DNA of 64,000 nt from Cryptomeria japonica (lineage: Eukaryota; Streptophyta; Pinopsida; Cupressales; Cupressaceae), in the NCBI RefSeq assembly GCF_030272615.1, contig NC_081411.1, positions 186,582,949 to 186,646,948 on the forward strand. Direction: 5' to 3'. A program made the position numbers and the translations under genes. Positions 36,800 through 48,832 of this stretch are shown piece after piece (position 1 is the first letter of the stretch; the number at the start of each line of letters is the position of its first letter). The notes beneath the pieces are model-generated. The model worked only from the letters and a program-made list of their open reading frames with translations. It was not told the origin of the DNA and did no database searches.

Positions 36800-38250
36800 A
36801 CAAGTAACATGGGGATGTTTTTTCCATAGAAGAAGAAGCTAACAAAGCTTTCTTTAGATCATTTTTTAGTAAATTTTTTGAAACATTAGCAACCTAGGTA
36901 GTGGATCCAAATACAAATCAACCAAAAGTGGTAGATAAGATTCAATACTTGATAGGAAATCTCATTGTTAGGATATTATCAGATACTACTACCACCCAAG
37001 CTAAATCCCTTGTAGTAAATATAGCTTTTTCTATTGAAGAGTAATAAAGAATTTGTAGGAATATTTATGACAAGTTGTATGAGCAATATATGAAGATTGT
37101 TGTTGAGCTCGATTAGGTCAAATCACTCCAATTGTCACCTTCAAGTAACATGGTACCAATTGTTTCTACTCCTAGCTAAGCAAAGACATCATCACAAGAG
37201 AAATAAGTTTTGATTGCAAAAATTAAGGATATGGAGAAGCAAGTGCAAAAAGACAAGGAAAAGAGAATGAAGAGATTCAACAACATAGTCAATGACCTTA
37301 TAGATTATAAATTGTTTGGAATAATGAACAAGCTTGATGATCCATGAAAGTATTTTTTCAATTTAAGTTCATCTTATGCGAAATTCATGAATTATTCAGA
37401 AAGTTTAAAGATGATGACTAATGAGTGGGCTCCCAAGACTATTGTCATGAAGAAATTTTATAAATGTATTTGATCCACATATCTATGATTATCTTACAAC
37501 AACTAATGAAATTTCAATTATGCTAGGAGAAATTTTTGCATACATGTAAATGTTGAACAAAAAAATAAAGAATAAGTTGAAAATAATGGAGAGTATAGAG
37601 AAAATAATTGTGCTTTATATTCAAGATGGTAATTGGATAATTAAGCCATTAGATTAACTGTGGAAGGGGGAATTCATCATAGTGGTGCCTACCCTACCTT
37701 CATTTATACATGTGAACAAGGGTCAAGAAAACACTGAATAGATGATTCCAAAGAGAGTCCCAAAATCTATGTATGGGTCAGCAAAGGTCAAGGATAATAA
37801 ATCCTCCACTACAAAAGAAAAAGAAAATGGTAGAAAATCCCAAATAGACTTAACCTTAATAGAAGTTAAAAATGAAGGGGCCAATAAAAATAGAAGAACA
37901 TCAAGAAGATTGCCTCCAAACATATTACTAATAAAGCGAGTGCCTCCCCAACAAGCCCCACTCTAAAATAAAGCCTCCTCAAAAGATCAATAGGGTGCAG
38001 ACAAAAATAGGGCAAAATGGCTCACTAAACAACAGCCTCAGCAAGCATGGGGAACACAACAATATCCATAACTCCTTCAAGGTCAACTTTACCAACACCA
38101 GAAACAGAGCTTCCACCATCAGAACCCCAAGAACCCTCTCTACGACCACTCCTACAAAAAACAAGTTGTAGTCCACCAAACAACCAACATTAGCCCCGAA
38201 GATCTCCAAACATAAAAGATAGGACAAAACATCGTCTCCTAAAATAGCAG
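36800..38250 (+). pseudogene. Unrecognised Lys/Gln-rich coding relic
   Basis: The plus strand reads in patches as a charged protein: VDPNTNQPKVVDKIQYLIGN near 36900, KIKDMEKQVQKDKEKRMKRF near 37220 (coiled-coil-like), KVKDNKSSTTKEKENGRKSQ near 37785, and a Gln/His-rich patch near 38030-38150. No domain is recognised and the reading is broken repeatedly. Neither host gene nor element can be decided. Confidence 0.35.
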
Positions 38251-38815
38251 CTAGAAGAACATAAAGGTATCCCCAAAAAAGAAGATAGCAACGTCCAAAA
38301 CTAGGAACTATGCATCAAGAGTGGAGACCATAACCTCAACATAGATAGGAAAGATGAAATCCTCCCCATATGCAGCTAAGAACACCTCAAAAACAAAGAC
38401 AAGACACAGTTGTGCCAAGCCAAGATGCAAGAAATCCACAAGCCATGCAAATAAAAAGACAACAACCCATCTAGTACAAAAAAACGGTGACCCCAACAGC
38501 ATGAGTCTCCACCCAAAACACCTTAACAGTCCCCCATCTGCACCAAATACCTTTGCTAACCATATCAGGGGCACATGGGAAAAAGCCCTCAACCATAGCT
38601 GAAGCGGGCTTCAAACAAGCAACAGAGACATCAAAGAAAATGAGGCTATAACATAAAGATCTCCTGCAAAAACCCAAACACAGAATGCCAAAAACTTAGT
38701 AGGAGAAGCTGCAGCCACCTCATCTACATCTTCATGTTCATCTTCATCTAAAACACTTTCTTGAGATGAAACACAAGCTCGAGCTCTTCCTCCGTCGCTC
38801 TTCATATTCACACTT
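38250..38815 (-). other. Possible LINE leader or ORF1 start
   Basis: From ATG at 38811 the minus strand reads MNMKSDGGRARACVSSQES, then a run of Asp and Glu (DEDEHEDVDEV), then switches to Phe/Val/Leu-rich text of TTTGT-type low complexity, as often seen in plant LINE leaders. There is no RT nearby. Unproven. Confidence 0.3.
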
Positions 38816-39153
38816 GATTTAGAGTTGTTAATGATGGATATTTATTGTATGATGTATTTAAAAATTGATTTTAGAATTTTTAAATTATGTTTGAATCTAT
38901 TAGACTATAGTACAGCTAATTTGTAAACTTAAGTTTGTTGCTGATTAAGTCTCTAAACACTGTACTTATATAGAATGTTATTATTTAGTAAAATATTTTT
39001 AAATACTCTTTCACTTGTAAATACAAGACAATTAAGGAGCTTTAAACATTTTTGAAATTTATTTTATAAAGAAAAATGTACAAAAATTTCTTGATAGTGA
39101 GTCAACCCCCATTTTCAATTTTTAAAAATATAAACATATAAAATATAATAATA

Positions 39154-39190
<37 letters not shown>

Positions 39191-39489
39191 TTATGTGATA
39201 ATTTCATTATTGACTAATGTTGAAAGTTTTATATTAGACACTCAATTCAAAATATTTAACACTAATTCATATATAAGAGTCAAAAAAATTCAAAAAAGTC
39301 TCAATAAATTATAGTATATTTAAAATTAAAAGAATGAACCAATAAGATAGCCTTCTTTGAGTAATAAATATATTGGACAAATGTTAAAAGATTTATAAAT
39401 CTAATTTTCACCAAATTGAATTAGAAAAGAAATTAGAAAGCAATATTGTAGTGGTATAGCAAATTATATTATGCCTTACATTTGATTAT
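38816..39489. other. AT-rich intergenic stretch with a (TA)n tract
   Basis: No gene. A pure TA dinucleotide run of about 25 bases lies at 39160-39184. Confidence 0.6.
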
Positions 39490-41125
39490 GATTCAAATCT
39501 TTCAACTACAACCAAAAAAACCTAAACTCAATAACTAATAGAATTTTTGAGACTTTTTTTTGGGGGGGAAAAGGGGTGAAAAAACTTGAATCAAAAAGAG
39601 CATTACATAGTCAAAGGGCAACCAGGCCAACAAAGAAAGAAGACCAAAAAAACTAACCAAAATTTCCCCAAATATGGCCACAACTAGTCAATCCTACCAT
39701 CCATGAAAAACTTAATTTGGCCAAAACTAACCAATCCTATCATCCATGACAAACCTATTAAGCATTTGAGCATAGTCTGGGGCAACTGTCCCCATTCCCC
39801 AACATTCCAACCATCAAGACGCGCAGAAGCCCATTTAGCCAAATAGTCAGTTACATTATTCTAATCCCATAGAATGTAGTAAAAGGAAACTAACTCCAAA
39901 GAATCTCTTAAATAAACGATATGTCTGACCTCCACCATTAGATGCCAATCAACTTCCTTCAATTGTTGCTTATTTAGCATATCCATAACAACTTGAGAAT
40001 CTGATTCAAAAATAATCTTGAACCATCCAAGAACACACCCAATTTCAAGAATAGAGAGAATAGAAAAAGCCTCCATAAAATTATTAGTTTGCTATCCCTT
40101 ATAAACAGAAAAGAGAAAAATTGTATTTTCGAGACTATCCTTGCCAATACCTCTAATTCCCACATGCTTAGGATTTCCCTACAAAAACCATCAGTATTAA
40201 TCTTCAGGACTCCCTAAGGTGGAGGAGACCACTTATCATCCTACTAGACCTTCTTCTTAACATGTCAACTCTTATCTTATCGACTCCTAAAAATGGGATC
40301 TCCAATATCCCCAACAAGACTTAAATTTGATTAATGCATGACTATAGATAAATAGATAGATAGTTTCAAATAGGCATTAAAAATATATAGCATATGAAAA
40401 TGAATATTTAATTGAATCATAAAATAAATATTAAATTATTTTTTATATATATATTTTTTTAAATAAAATGTATCTTTATATTTAAAAATATTTTTTTATT
40501 TAAGTTTCTAACCATCTTCAAATCATTTTTCTACAACGTCTTAATATTATAAGAACAAATGTGGAATAATACTTCGTCCAACTTATTAATATTAAGAGAT
40601 TGAATCTAAATTATTACTTTTGCACTAAAAAACAAAGATAAAAAAATAATATAAATAATAATCCTACAAACAAAATCAGACTTTGCAAATTTCTTGATTT
40701 TAATTTGATTGCTTTTGCAAATTTCTTGATTTTAATTAGATTTAGCAATCAAATCTTTCAAATCTTTCAAATGTGAAAAGAAAGCTCAACCTAAACTCAA
40801 TAGCTAATTGAATGTTGAAGGCTTAGATTCATAGTAGCATGGCTATACTTAAGTATTTCTATGTTTAAATAAAAATAAGTGTTAAAAATGTATACTATAT
40901 GAAAAAGAAAATTATATTTAGATCATTAAAAAATTATTAAATTATTTTTATATATATATTTTGAGATTTAAAAATATTTTTTTGATATTTATGATCATCT
41001 TCAAATAGATTTTTTATGAAGTATTAATATTAAAAGAAAAAATCTAAATCAATACTTTTTTCAATTTATTAATATAAAAAACAATCTAAACTAATACTTA
41101 TTTAACTAAAAATCAAAGGCTGGTA
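39490..41125. repeat. Duplicated AT-rich segment, first copy split by a LINE
   Basis: Copy 1 is 39490-39555 plus 40317-40640; copy 2 is about 40745-41125. Shared landmarks: CCTAAACTCAATAACTAAT versus CCTAAACTCAATAGCTAAT, GGCATTAAAAAT versus GTGTTAAAAAT, TATATGAAAA, AAATTATTAAATTATTTTT with a TATATATAT run, and ATCATCTTCAAAT-like text. Divergence is substantial, so the duplication is old. It lies downstream of the ankyrin gene's 3' end. Confidence 0.75.
39556..40316 (-). mobile_element. 5'-truncated LINE with RNase H domain
   Basis: On the minus strand it ends in poly-A (the T run from 39554). Flanks carry AGACTT at 39550-39555 and AGACTT at 40317-40322, a target duplication of at least 6 bases. 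The body encodes a C-terminal RNase H: MEAFSILSILEIGCVLGW, then IIFESDSQVVMDMLNKQ (the ESDS motif is typical), and VDWHLMVEVRHIV, followed after a stop and frame change by DYLAKWASARLDGWNV. This RNase H is found at the end of ORF2 in some plant LINEs. The reverse transcriptase is absent because of 5' truncation, and the frame is broken, so it is inactive. Confidence 0.85.
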
Positions 41126-41604
41126 ATTATTTATAAAAATTTCAAATAAATAATCATCAAAATAGTGGATATTAGTATGTTGTGATGGTTAAGTTGTGAT
41201 GTTGTTATTCTTGTCATCAAGATTTAAAACCCACTCAAATGCTATTATTAAATATTTAAATAAAAATGAAATCTCCCATTAAACTTATACCATAATAGAA
41301 TTATATCTCACTTCATGTCCATCAGGTCCCTCTGTAAACAAGATCTCGAACATATCAATCCAAAAAAAAATGAAAATATGTGTAAAGCATTCTAGGAAAT
41401 AAAGTGCTCATTATTCTATTGTCAACATCAAACTGTCAAACTTCAGCAAATACTTCCAAATACAACAACCACTCACAAATATACGCCCCCTTTTCTATCC
41501 AGCAAACTGTTCCAGAAATTTAGTTTGCAAGACCAGAAGAAATTTTCGAAAACTTGTAAAAGCAGCTTTTGAAATTACAAAAAAACATGATTTAGAAGAT
41601 GAAT
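41126..41604. other. 3' flank of the ankyrin gene
   Basis: No separate gene. 41380-41604 probably includes the 3' untranslated region of the minus-strand ankyrin gene. A phrase GATTTAAAACCCACTCA near 41221-41237 faintly resembles a decayed SINE B-box; not supported. Confidence 0.45.
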
Positions 41605-44600
41605 CTAAACGCTTTCACCAGACCCAGTTTCCATAAGTGAGTCTCCATAAATCAGAGCAAGACACTTGGTTTTGCTCCAGCGCATCATGTTCAGAGGCCC
41701 CCAGCTTTCTAGTTTCATCCACACACACTCCACCACACGGTCAGGAACAAAAGGATGTACACCACGAAGTTGGTTGAATCTCGCCATCTTCACCAAAAAC
41801 TTTGTAGCCAAATAGAAAAAAGATAAATTACCAGAGACGCAGATGACAGCACACGCCCCAAGCACAATCCAAGCCATTGTGGTAACCTTGTGGGCAAGCA
41901 TGGTATACACGGCAGCCATGAAACCATAGGCAGTAAAGGCAAAGGCGGCACAAACCAATAAATTGGTGACAGCTAGGAATAATACCTTGTCTCCTGTTGT
42001 AATAGGGGTACTCATCTGCCACATCAGCACCACAAAAAGGGACAGAAAGAAGGCCAGGATATCAAAAATGAGAAACAGCTTAAAGGAATCGAATCCTATC
42101 AGAATGGGCGAGCCGAGCATTTTCTCTGTCTCTCCTTTGTTTGACTCCGTCTGAAAACCTCCCGGAATGGTGAAGACTGCCGTAAATGACATTGTGGCTA
42201 ACAACACTGCGACCACTAATTCTGAGTTGCGCCTGTCATCATATGTTTTGTTCACTATGCTAATGGCATTCTGGTACTTTTCTGCGCTCATCTTTGGGGC
42301 GCTATACAGGAAAGGTTTCTGTTTGGATGGATAACCAGCCAGCACTGCAATTATATTGTGAGATTCATGGTACTCTGTGGTTTCTCTTGCAATGTCGAGG
42401 GCTGTTAAGCCTTCCTTGTTAAGGACGTGCTTGTTTATACCTTTTATACGCAGCAGGGAAGTCACCATCTACAAAATGCACAATCAAACTTAAGAGTAAA
42501 AAGAAATTGATGATATCAAGTTTTCATAATTCATTAAATTTTAGTACAATTGAATTTAGAAATAGTATTGAACACGAAAAGAAACGTTGGTGAATAAATC
42601 TATCTTACAATAAGATTTTGGCTTAAATAATATATTTTAGTTTTGATTTATTAAGATCGTTTATGTGAAATCATATTAATTTTTTCAATAGAACCTATTT
42701 ATTAGTTTCAGATGTGCCACTTAAGCAAGTAAGAAACATTAGTTTAAGAGATTTTGGCTTAAGCTGTACACTTTAAGTTTTGAACCTATCTATTAGTCTG
42801 ATCTAAGATGAGCAACTTAAACCTGAAGAAACATTAAAAGATTTTTCAACTTAAGTGACACGCTCTAAGTTTTGATTTGTTTATATGACTTTATATGAAA
42901 TCACCCTGCTTTCTTCAATAGAACTCATCTATTAGTTAGATTTCAGATGAGTTATTTAAAGAAATTAAAACTTAAAATGTGCTTTCAAACTTGTCCATTA
43001 AAGAAAAAATTTAATTATAATTAATTTGTATTCTTGTCTAACTGTATAACTTGGGACTGTAAAATTGTAAGATCATACACAATCTACAAGTTGATATGAA
43101 AATGTTGCACACTACACAAGGCGGAGGAAAGTTCTAGAAAACTGACAACAAAAGCTTGGGATGAAAATAAACTTACATGGAAGTTTTTGTTCCTCACTGC
43201 AATATGCAGAGGTGTGTCTCCTCCACTGTCCATTGACTCTGTGCATGAATAAAGATGATCTTCTTCTTCCGGACAATTGCTTAGTCTTGCTCGCTGGTTG
43301 ACCAACTCTGATAAGCCTACCGTTTTATTCAAGTAATCAACAATTCGCACTTGACTAACTTGGGCCGTTAAGTGTAGAATGTTCTTTCCACACTTTGTTG
43401 GTATTTCAACAGCTTCTGGCTTCAACTTTATCAACTCTTTTACTGCTTCCAGATGCCCCGATTTCGCTGCCATACAAAGCGGTGTTTCTTGGTTGTCATT
43501 AACTTGATGACAAAGTTGGGCATCGAACTTCACTAACTGCCTTATTATATGCACATAGTTTCTGCCAGCAGCTATGTGCAAGACTGTATCGCCATCTTTG
43601 TACTTTTCTTTGATTAATTCTTTTGCATCTAGTAAATCTAGTATATGCTGCAGCAGATCTGTCCAAAATATTGGCCTAGTGAGATTTTCCTCTATAAAAA
43701 GAATACTTAGCTAAAAGAAATAAACTGATATTACATTAGATATTAATGGTTAAGTTAGAAAATGAGTTGGGTATGAATTCAAGATGAGTCCATCATCGAG
43801 AGGGACGGTAATGGTAATGGCAATTTGATGATTGAACAGCTCAACAGTAAATGGAAGGTTCTAGATTTGATTCTAACTGATTCATACAAAGTTGAACATG
43901 ATATAGAAATCCAGTTCGGCAGCAGAACCAGGCGAAGCTAGTATCCCAAAACACTTGCAATGTGGCTCAAGATAAGGTGGTGGAAAATGAGTCACGCCTA
44001 ATCAAAGATGGACACGTCAACATGAAATGGGTTGTCCTAAATTTGAATCCTAATAAATCCATACAAAATTTAACAATATCTAACGTGCGAAAACACATTA
44101 AACAACAATCACCTTCATGCCAAAGAATGCATACAAACTACGGAAGAGAATGGCATTGTATTTATGTTTTAGCTACATATTTTTGCATACTGTAACAGTT
44201 TATTAGAAATGAATAAAAAGGAAAAAAACACAATGACCTGAAGCTCCCCTGTTTAATATAACATTCAAACAGGTTCGGTCGTCCACTGTCCTTTGGCGTA
44301 AACTTGACGGATATGCTCTCAACAGCTGCTTCATCGTGGCCAAATCACCACTTTCGCAAGCTTTGAACAGAGCCGTCTCGCTATGCTTGTTGCAGACATC
44401 CACACCACTTTCTTTTGATTGAAGTAGAATCTCCACAACTCTGGAGAAACCTCCCTGAGCAGCAAAGTGCAATGCAGTATATCCTTGGGCATTGGTAGCC
44501 TTCACTACAGGAGGATTGAGTTGGAGGAACTGTTGAATGAATTTTAGATTTCCTACACTAGCAGCCAAATGCAGAGGAGTATTTCTACTTCCGGGTGTAA

Positions 44601-44715
44601 CACTATTGAGAGCTGCTTTGAGTTGGGAATTCTCAATTCTTCTTCGACGATGTATTGCAGCATCGTACACATAGGCATCCATCACTCCGCTGGGTTGTCC
44701 ACTCTCCGTTGCCAT
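41605..44715 (-). CDS. Ankyrin-repeat membrane protein with PGG domain (ACD6/ITN1-like)
   Basis: Three coding exons: 44715-44238, 43691-43177 and 42468-41605, giving 618 residues. Introns begin GTCATT and GTAAGT and end TATAG and TTGTAG; both junction phases agree (one base carried over the first, none over the second). The start ATG at 44715 sits in GCCATGG, a strong plant context. Residues about 45-330 hold ankyrin repeats: NTPLHLAASVGNLKFIQQF, GYTALHFAAQGGFSRVVEIL, ETALFKACESGDLATMKQLL, DTVLHIAAGRNYVHIIRQLV, ETPLCMAAKSGHLEAVKELI and GDTPLHIAVRN. Near residue 410 comes RRNSELVVAVLLATMSFTAV, then the PGG motif (IPGGF, about 432-436) and four hydrophobic segments (about 415-432, 459-481, 493-516, 529-553). 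Relatives act at plant membranes in defence and salt-stress signalling; this protein's own role is inferred. No break is seen. Confidence 0.93.
43838..44080. repeat. Pair of SINE-like short repeats in the first intron of the ankyrin gene
   Basis: Two related segments of about 65 bases, 43838-43905 and 44009-44080, share CTCAACA or GTCAACA, AAATGG, GGTT, a B-box-like GATTTGATTCT or AATTTGAATCC, and TCCATACAAAATTTAACA-like text. They lie in the same orientation. A clear A-box and tail are missing, so a tRNA-derived SINE is only a suggestion. Confidence 0.4.
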
Positions 44716-46343
44716 GGCAATTTTTTGATGTTGCTGCCCTGAAAACCCACCAATCCGATTTCGTATTATATTATTGCATAATCTCACAGCCGTCAATCAG
44801 AATACTGTATAAGAAGAAAAAGAAAATTAATCTTATTCTGGGTGAAAGGAAAGATTGGACATAACAATATATAACCTCTGTCAAAAGAGGAAGAGAAGGC
44901 AGACATACTGTCAAAAAGAGAAAGAGACAATTATGCCTACTGCCCCATGTTCCTGGGTAGGAGTAGATCACAGCTGCAAAGCATTTTTAATCTCTTTCTA
45001 TACCCCATATTCAATGAAGAAAACATGACCAGGAGTACATGACAGCTCCAAAGCATGCTGATAAAAAAATTATTCCATTTCTTTAATGTTTTTCCGTATT
45101 CTTAGATTGCTTTGGGAACAAGTTAAGGGCATGTTTTGATCTTTGTAAAGACAGAATATTTTGTGATCTTTAACTTCAGTACATTGGCTTGAATTTTCTA
45201 CCACAGAACCAGCCAGAAGATTTGACCTGCATTAGAGAAGCATTTGTGCTTATAAGTTTGCATTGTAAATGATAAGAAAAAGAAGGAAGCTAAGGTGCAA
45301 AAGTGCAATGACGAGTTTGAGTTGTTGGATTTTATTTCTATTTTTAATAAAAAGTTTCTAGGGTTAACATCTCCAGCTAGTTGATTGGAGTAATATGGAG
45401 AAAAGTTTATATTTGTATTTGATTTTATTTCTTTTATGTAGATGCTTTTAATACATGGTCTTAGTTTTTAACCAGTCACTTTTGATGCATATGTATTAAT
45501 TGTAAAATTGAAAGCTAGCAAATGTGATATAACTCAATTTAAAATATTCAGAATCTAATTTTAAAAACACTATTCAACCAGACAAGATAATTGGTATAGT
45601 TAAGTATTCATAATTAAATCACAACTATGACCACCTCACTATATTTTCAAATTTTTTCATTTTTCATACCAAAATTTTAAAATTATATCTATTCTTCTTT
45701 CTCTAGCACACCGAAGATTTTGAATTGAATGTCTATGACATGTATTTAAGGACAATACCTTGGTTTAGTGTTACATATAAGAGCATGAGATCACACATTC
45801 AAAAATTAGGACTGAAAATCCAAAACATATTATTCATTACGAATTGTTAGTCCATCTATTAGACTCTACTTTGTTTACATTAGCATCTAACTCCTCTATT
45901 ATTTTTCTATCTCAATTATGGCTATCGAATCAATTTATGGGCCCAATAGTTAGGAAAGAAGTTGAACTCTATTGTAGTAGCTCCTAATAGTTCTTAGACC
46001 ACTTAATTTTTCTTACAAAAATATTGCCCAAAAAAAAAAAAATTGCTGGTATTGAAGGTTTATTTATAATCCAAGGTCCAAGAGTTAGATCTCAAAGGAC
46101 AACTTTTCAAATGAAAATATAGATAATTATAGTGTGTGAAATCTTATTACACAATTAAGAAATATAGATACATATACTCTTTCAAAAGATATCATGCCCT
46201 TGAGAAAGTTATATGACCATTTACCTTTTTCTTGTTTGATTGCTATTAAGTTGTATCTACAAACTATATCATAAACACTTTTATATATTACAAGATGTAT
46301 GATATGAAGATTAAAAGTTGTTGGGAAGTTGAACTATCTCATT
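44716..46343. other. 5' flank of the ankyrin gene and intergenic
   Basis: 44716-45000 would be the leader and promoter side of the ankyrin gene. No clear TATA box was chosen. 45000-46343 is AT-rich, with no gene recognised. Confidence 0.5.
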
Positions 46344-46977
46344 GAAAAGTAGTACGTTTTCCTTAATTGGTTATGCATCCCCCACCAATTGTGTACAATG
46401 TGAGTGATTGCTAGTGGTTCCCTACTAAAATAAAAATTGACTTGGAGTATCACAAACCTCATTGGTGCCAACTTGATTATTGTAATTATTCTATCTAAAG
46501 ACTACAAAATGATGCTCAGGATAAAGTAGTGAGGAGACTTGTGAGTTTGACATTTTAGTCTTGCCCAAAGGTGTACTAGACCCTATTAGAGCTCTATTAG
46601 ATTCTATAGATTAATTGGTTTTAAGGCATGTTTTTTATAGCGATGTTTTTCTATCTCGAAGAAAAGTAGTACGTTTTCCTTAATTGGTTATGCATCCCCC
46701 ACCAATTGTGTACAATGTGAGTGATTGCTAGTGGTTCCCTACTAAAATAAAAATTGACTTGGAGTATCACAAACCTCATTGGTGCCAACTTGATTATTGT
46801 AATTATTCTATCTAAAGACTACAAAATGATGCTCAGGATAAAGTAGTGAGGAGACTTGTGAGTTTGACATTTTAGTCTTGCCCAAAGGTGTACTAGACCC
46901 TATTAGAGCTCTATTAGATTCTATAGATTAATTGGTTTTAAGGCATGTTTTTTATAGCGATGTTTTTCTATCTCGAA
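46344..46977. repeat. Identical 317-bp tandem duplication
   Basis: 46344-46660 and 46661-46977 both begin GAAAAGTAGTACGTTTTCC and end TTTTTCTATCTCGAA. By eye they are identical over the whole 317 bases. Neither contains a gene. The duplication lies 0.5 kb upstream of a copia-type LTR. Confidence 0.93.
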
Positions 46978-47462
46978 GGTGTGTTGTGTTACTACTAGAG
47001 CATATGCGCTATTTAATAGAGAGTGGATATTAATCATTGTGTTCCCTAGATTGATTGGAAGGTGATTTAGTGTATCGTATACTTGAGAGGTATCCCCGCA
47101 ATTATAACAAGTTATGAGAATTAATTGAGTATTATTACAAAGAAATGGTGTCATGTACACCTTGTATAATATTATTAAAAAAATGGATTTAAGTATGTGT
47201 GCATCACATGGATTAGAAATTTGTGGGGCCACTTTACATGTTGTATGTAACATTGACATAATATGTAATGTGGGTTTGCACATTAGAAAAATTTCATATT
47301 GAAATAACTTAGTATCAAAAAGTAAATGAGGGAGGAAATGATTTTGTAATCTTACGGTATTAGTCACATGGTTTATTGAATATGACTTGGTGATTTTATA
47401 CAATCTTATGTCACATGAGTAGTTGTCTAAGGTTGGCTAGTTGATTAGTTTTTCTAAGGGAG

Positions 47463-47822
47463 TGTGAGCATCTCTTGTAGGTTGTACATGTGAGGGTTTG
47501 GAGAATGAAATGAAATGTGTGGTTATATTCTTGTTCGCATAGAGTGCATTAGAGAGTTTGATTTTTTAAATGTATTCATGAAAATTTTGCAAATGTCTTG
47601 TAACTTTCATTGTTGAATAATACATGAGTGATGGATGATTTTGGAGGCTAATTTTTACCTTCTTATGGAATTTATAGGTTATATCTTGTGTCATTTTTTA
47701 TGGTATGTTATCTATAGTTTTGCATATGGATTTGAAGTACTTTTTTGCATACTTTTTTATATTTGGTTATGTGAAAATTTTCATATATGGATGCAAGTTT
47801 TCTTTCATTTGGTATCAGATCC
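47463..47822 (+). mobile_element. Short LTR with primer site (copia type)
   Basis: A probable LTR of about 345 bases runs from TGTGAGCATC (47463) to TTTTCTTTCA (47807). It is followed by TGGTATCAGATCC (47810-47822), close to the tRNA-Met primer site. A purine run AAGGGAG precedes its start. Only about 40 bases of leader follow before the inverted-repeat element at 47863. No coding recognised; the element is a remnant. Confidence 0.5.
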
Positions 47823-48793
47823 ATGGTTGTCGTCGATAACCCTTATATGAACAAATCCATTTGTAAGTGCACCAAGATGGTGAACAAAAGGGGGGGTATA
47901 AGTGGCCACTTTTTTTTTTTTCTGAAAACATGTAAACCTGAACTTCAAAGAGATATTTGAAGGTCACCCACTCAAAACTAGGAGTTGAGAAAATAATAAG
48001 AATTGTAGTACTCTGAATCTAGTTTCTAAACTACTAAAAAAAATTAAAATTTTATAAGATTAAGAGGGACAAACCTCTCTCGCATGAAAAATTGTTCCTG
48101 ATTTTTTCAAAAACACATAACATAGATGTTTTTGTGCACTAACAAAATATATAATTAGATTTAGTATTTTGAAAAACCTTTTGGTAGGATGATAGGTAAG
48201 ATTGAGATCTAGAAGTTGTGTATTTTTTTTGTAATTTTTCGTTGAGTAATATTTTTTTTTATGATTTTTTGAAGTGACTGCATCCTGAAAATTTGGTACA
48301 TGTTCGTGCGCTGAGCATAACTTGCATCAAAATAATCAAAAATGAAAACTTGTTTTTTTAAATTGTATAGAATCTAGTGTAGAACAATAATATGTAATTT
48401 ATTTTGAATTTGGTCAAGTATATCAAAATTTATTAAAAAAATGGTAGATGTATGTTTGTGAAGACTGTCAAGGCACTGGTAAAGAAAATTAAAGTTTACT
48501 ATGCTAATATTGTGCAAAAGTAGAAAAATTTATATGGTCAGAAAGTTGAGAAGACATGTGAGATTATGGTGGTAATTTTAGAGATACCCTTTTGATCATT
48601 TGTAAACTTGATGATGAAGTCGAGAAATCATGTTCGAAGATGAAAAAACGTGTAAAGGGACAAAAATGGAGGGAAAATGGGCTTGAAAGCCTTAGGGTAA
48701 TTTTCCAACCCTCTTACCAAGCCAAAACCCACACGGGTTCTAATGTACAAGATAACCCGCTCAGGTTTTGAAAAACAAAAAAGTGCCATTCAT

Positions 48794-48827
48794 AGTTCTA
48801 CATAACCCGTACGGGTTATGCAGAACT
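48794..48827. repeat. Hairpin around ACCCGTACGGGT with matching flanks
   Basis: AGTTCTACATAACCC and GGGTTATGCAGAACT flank a GTAC centre, forming a 15-base-pair stem with one mismatch. The same design recurs at 49651-49684 (same AGTTCT arm) and at 49734-49765, where the arms are instead GTTCCTCAAAACCC and its near complement. Confidence 0.85.
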
Positions 48828-48832
48828 AAAAC

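Noticed and set aside
39160-39184. TA run considered as a promoter TATA box
   Set aside because: A pure dinucleotide microsatellite with no gene on either side within reach.
41180-41240. GTGATGGTTAAGTTGTGATG followed by GATTTAAAACCC, SINE-like
   Set aside because: Too degenerate to call on its own; no tail or target duplication.
46921-47403. 160-codon open frame on the minus strand
   Set aside because: No domain recognised, biased composition, and it overlaps the recent duplication and a probable LTR flank on the other strand. Chance frame in AT-rich text.
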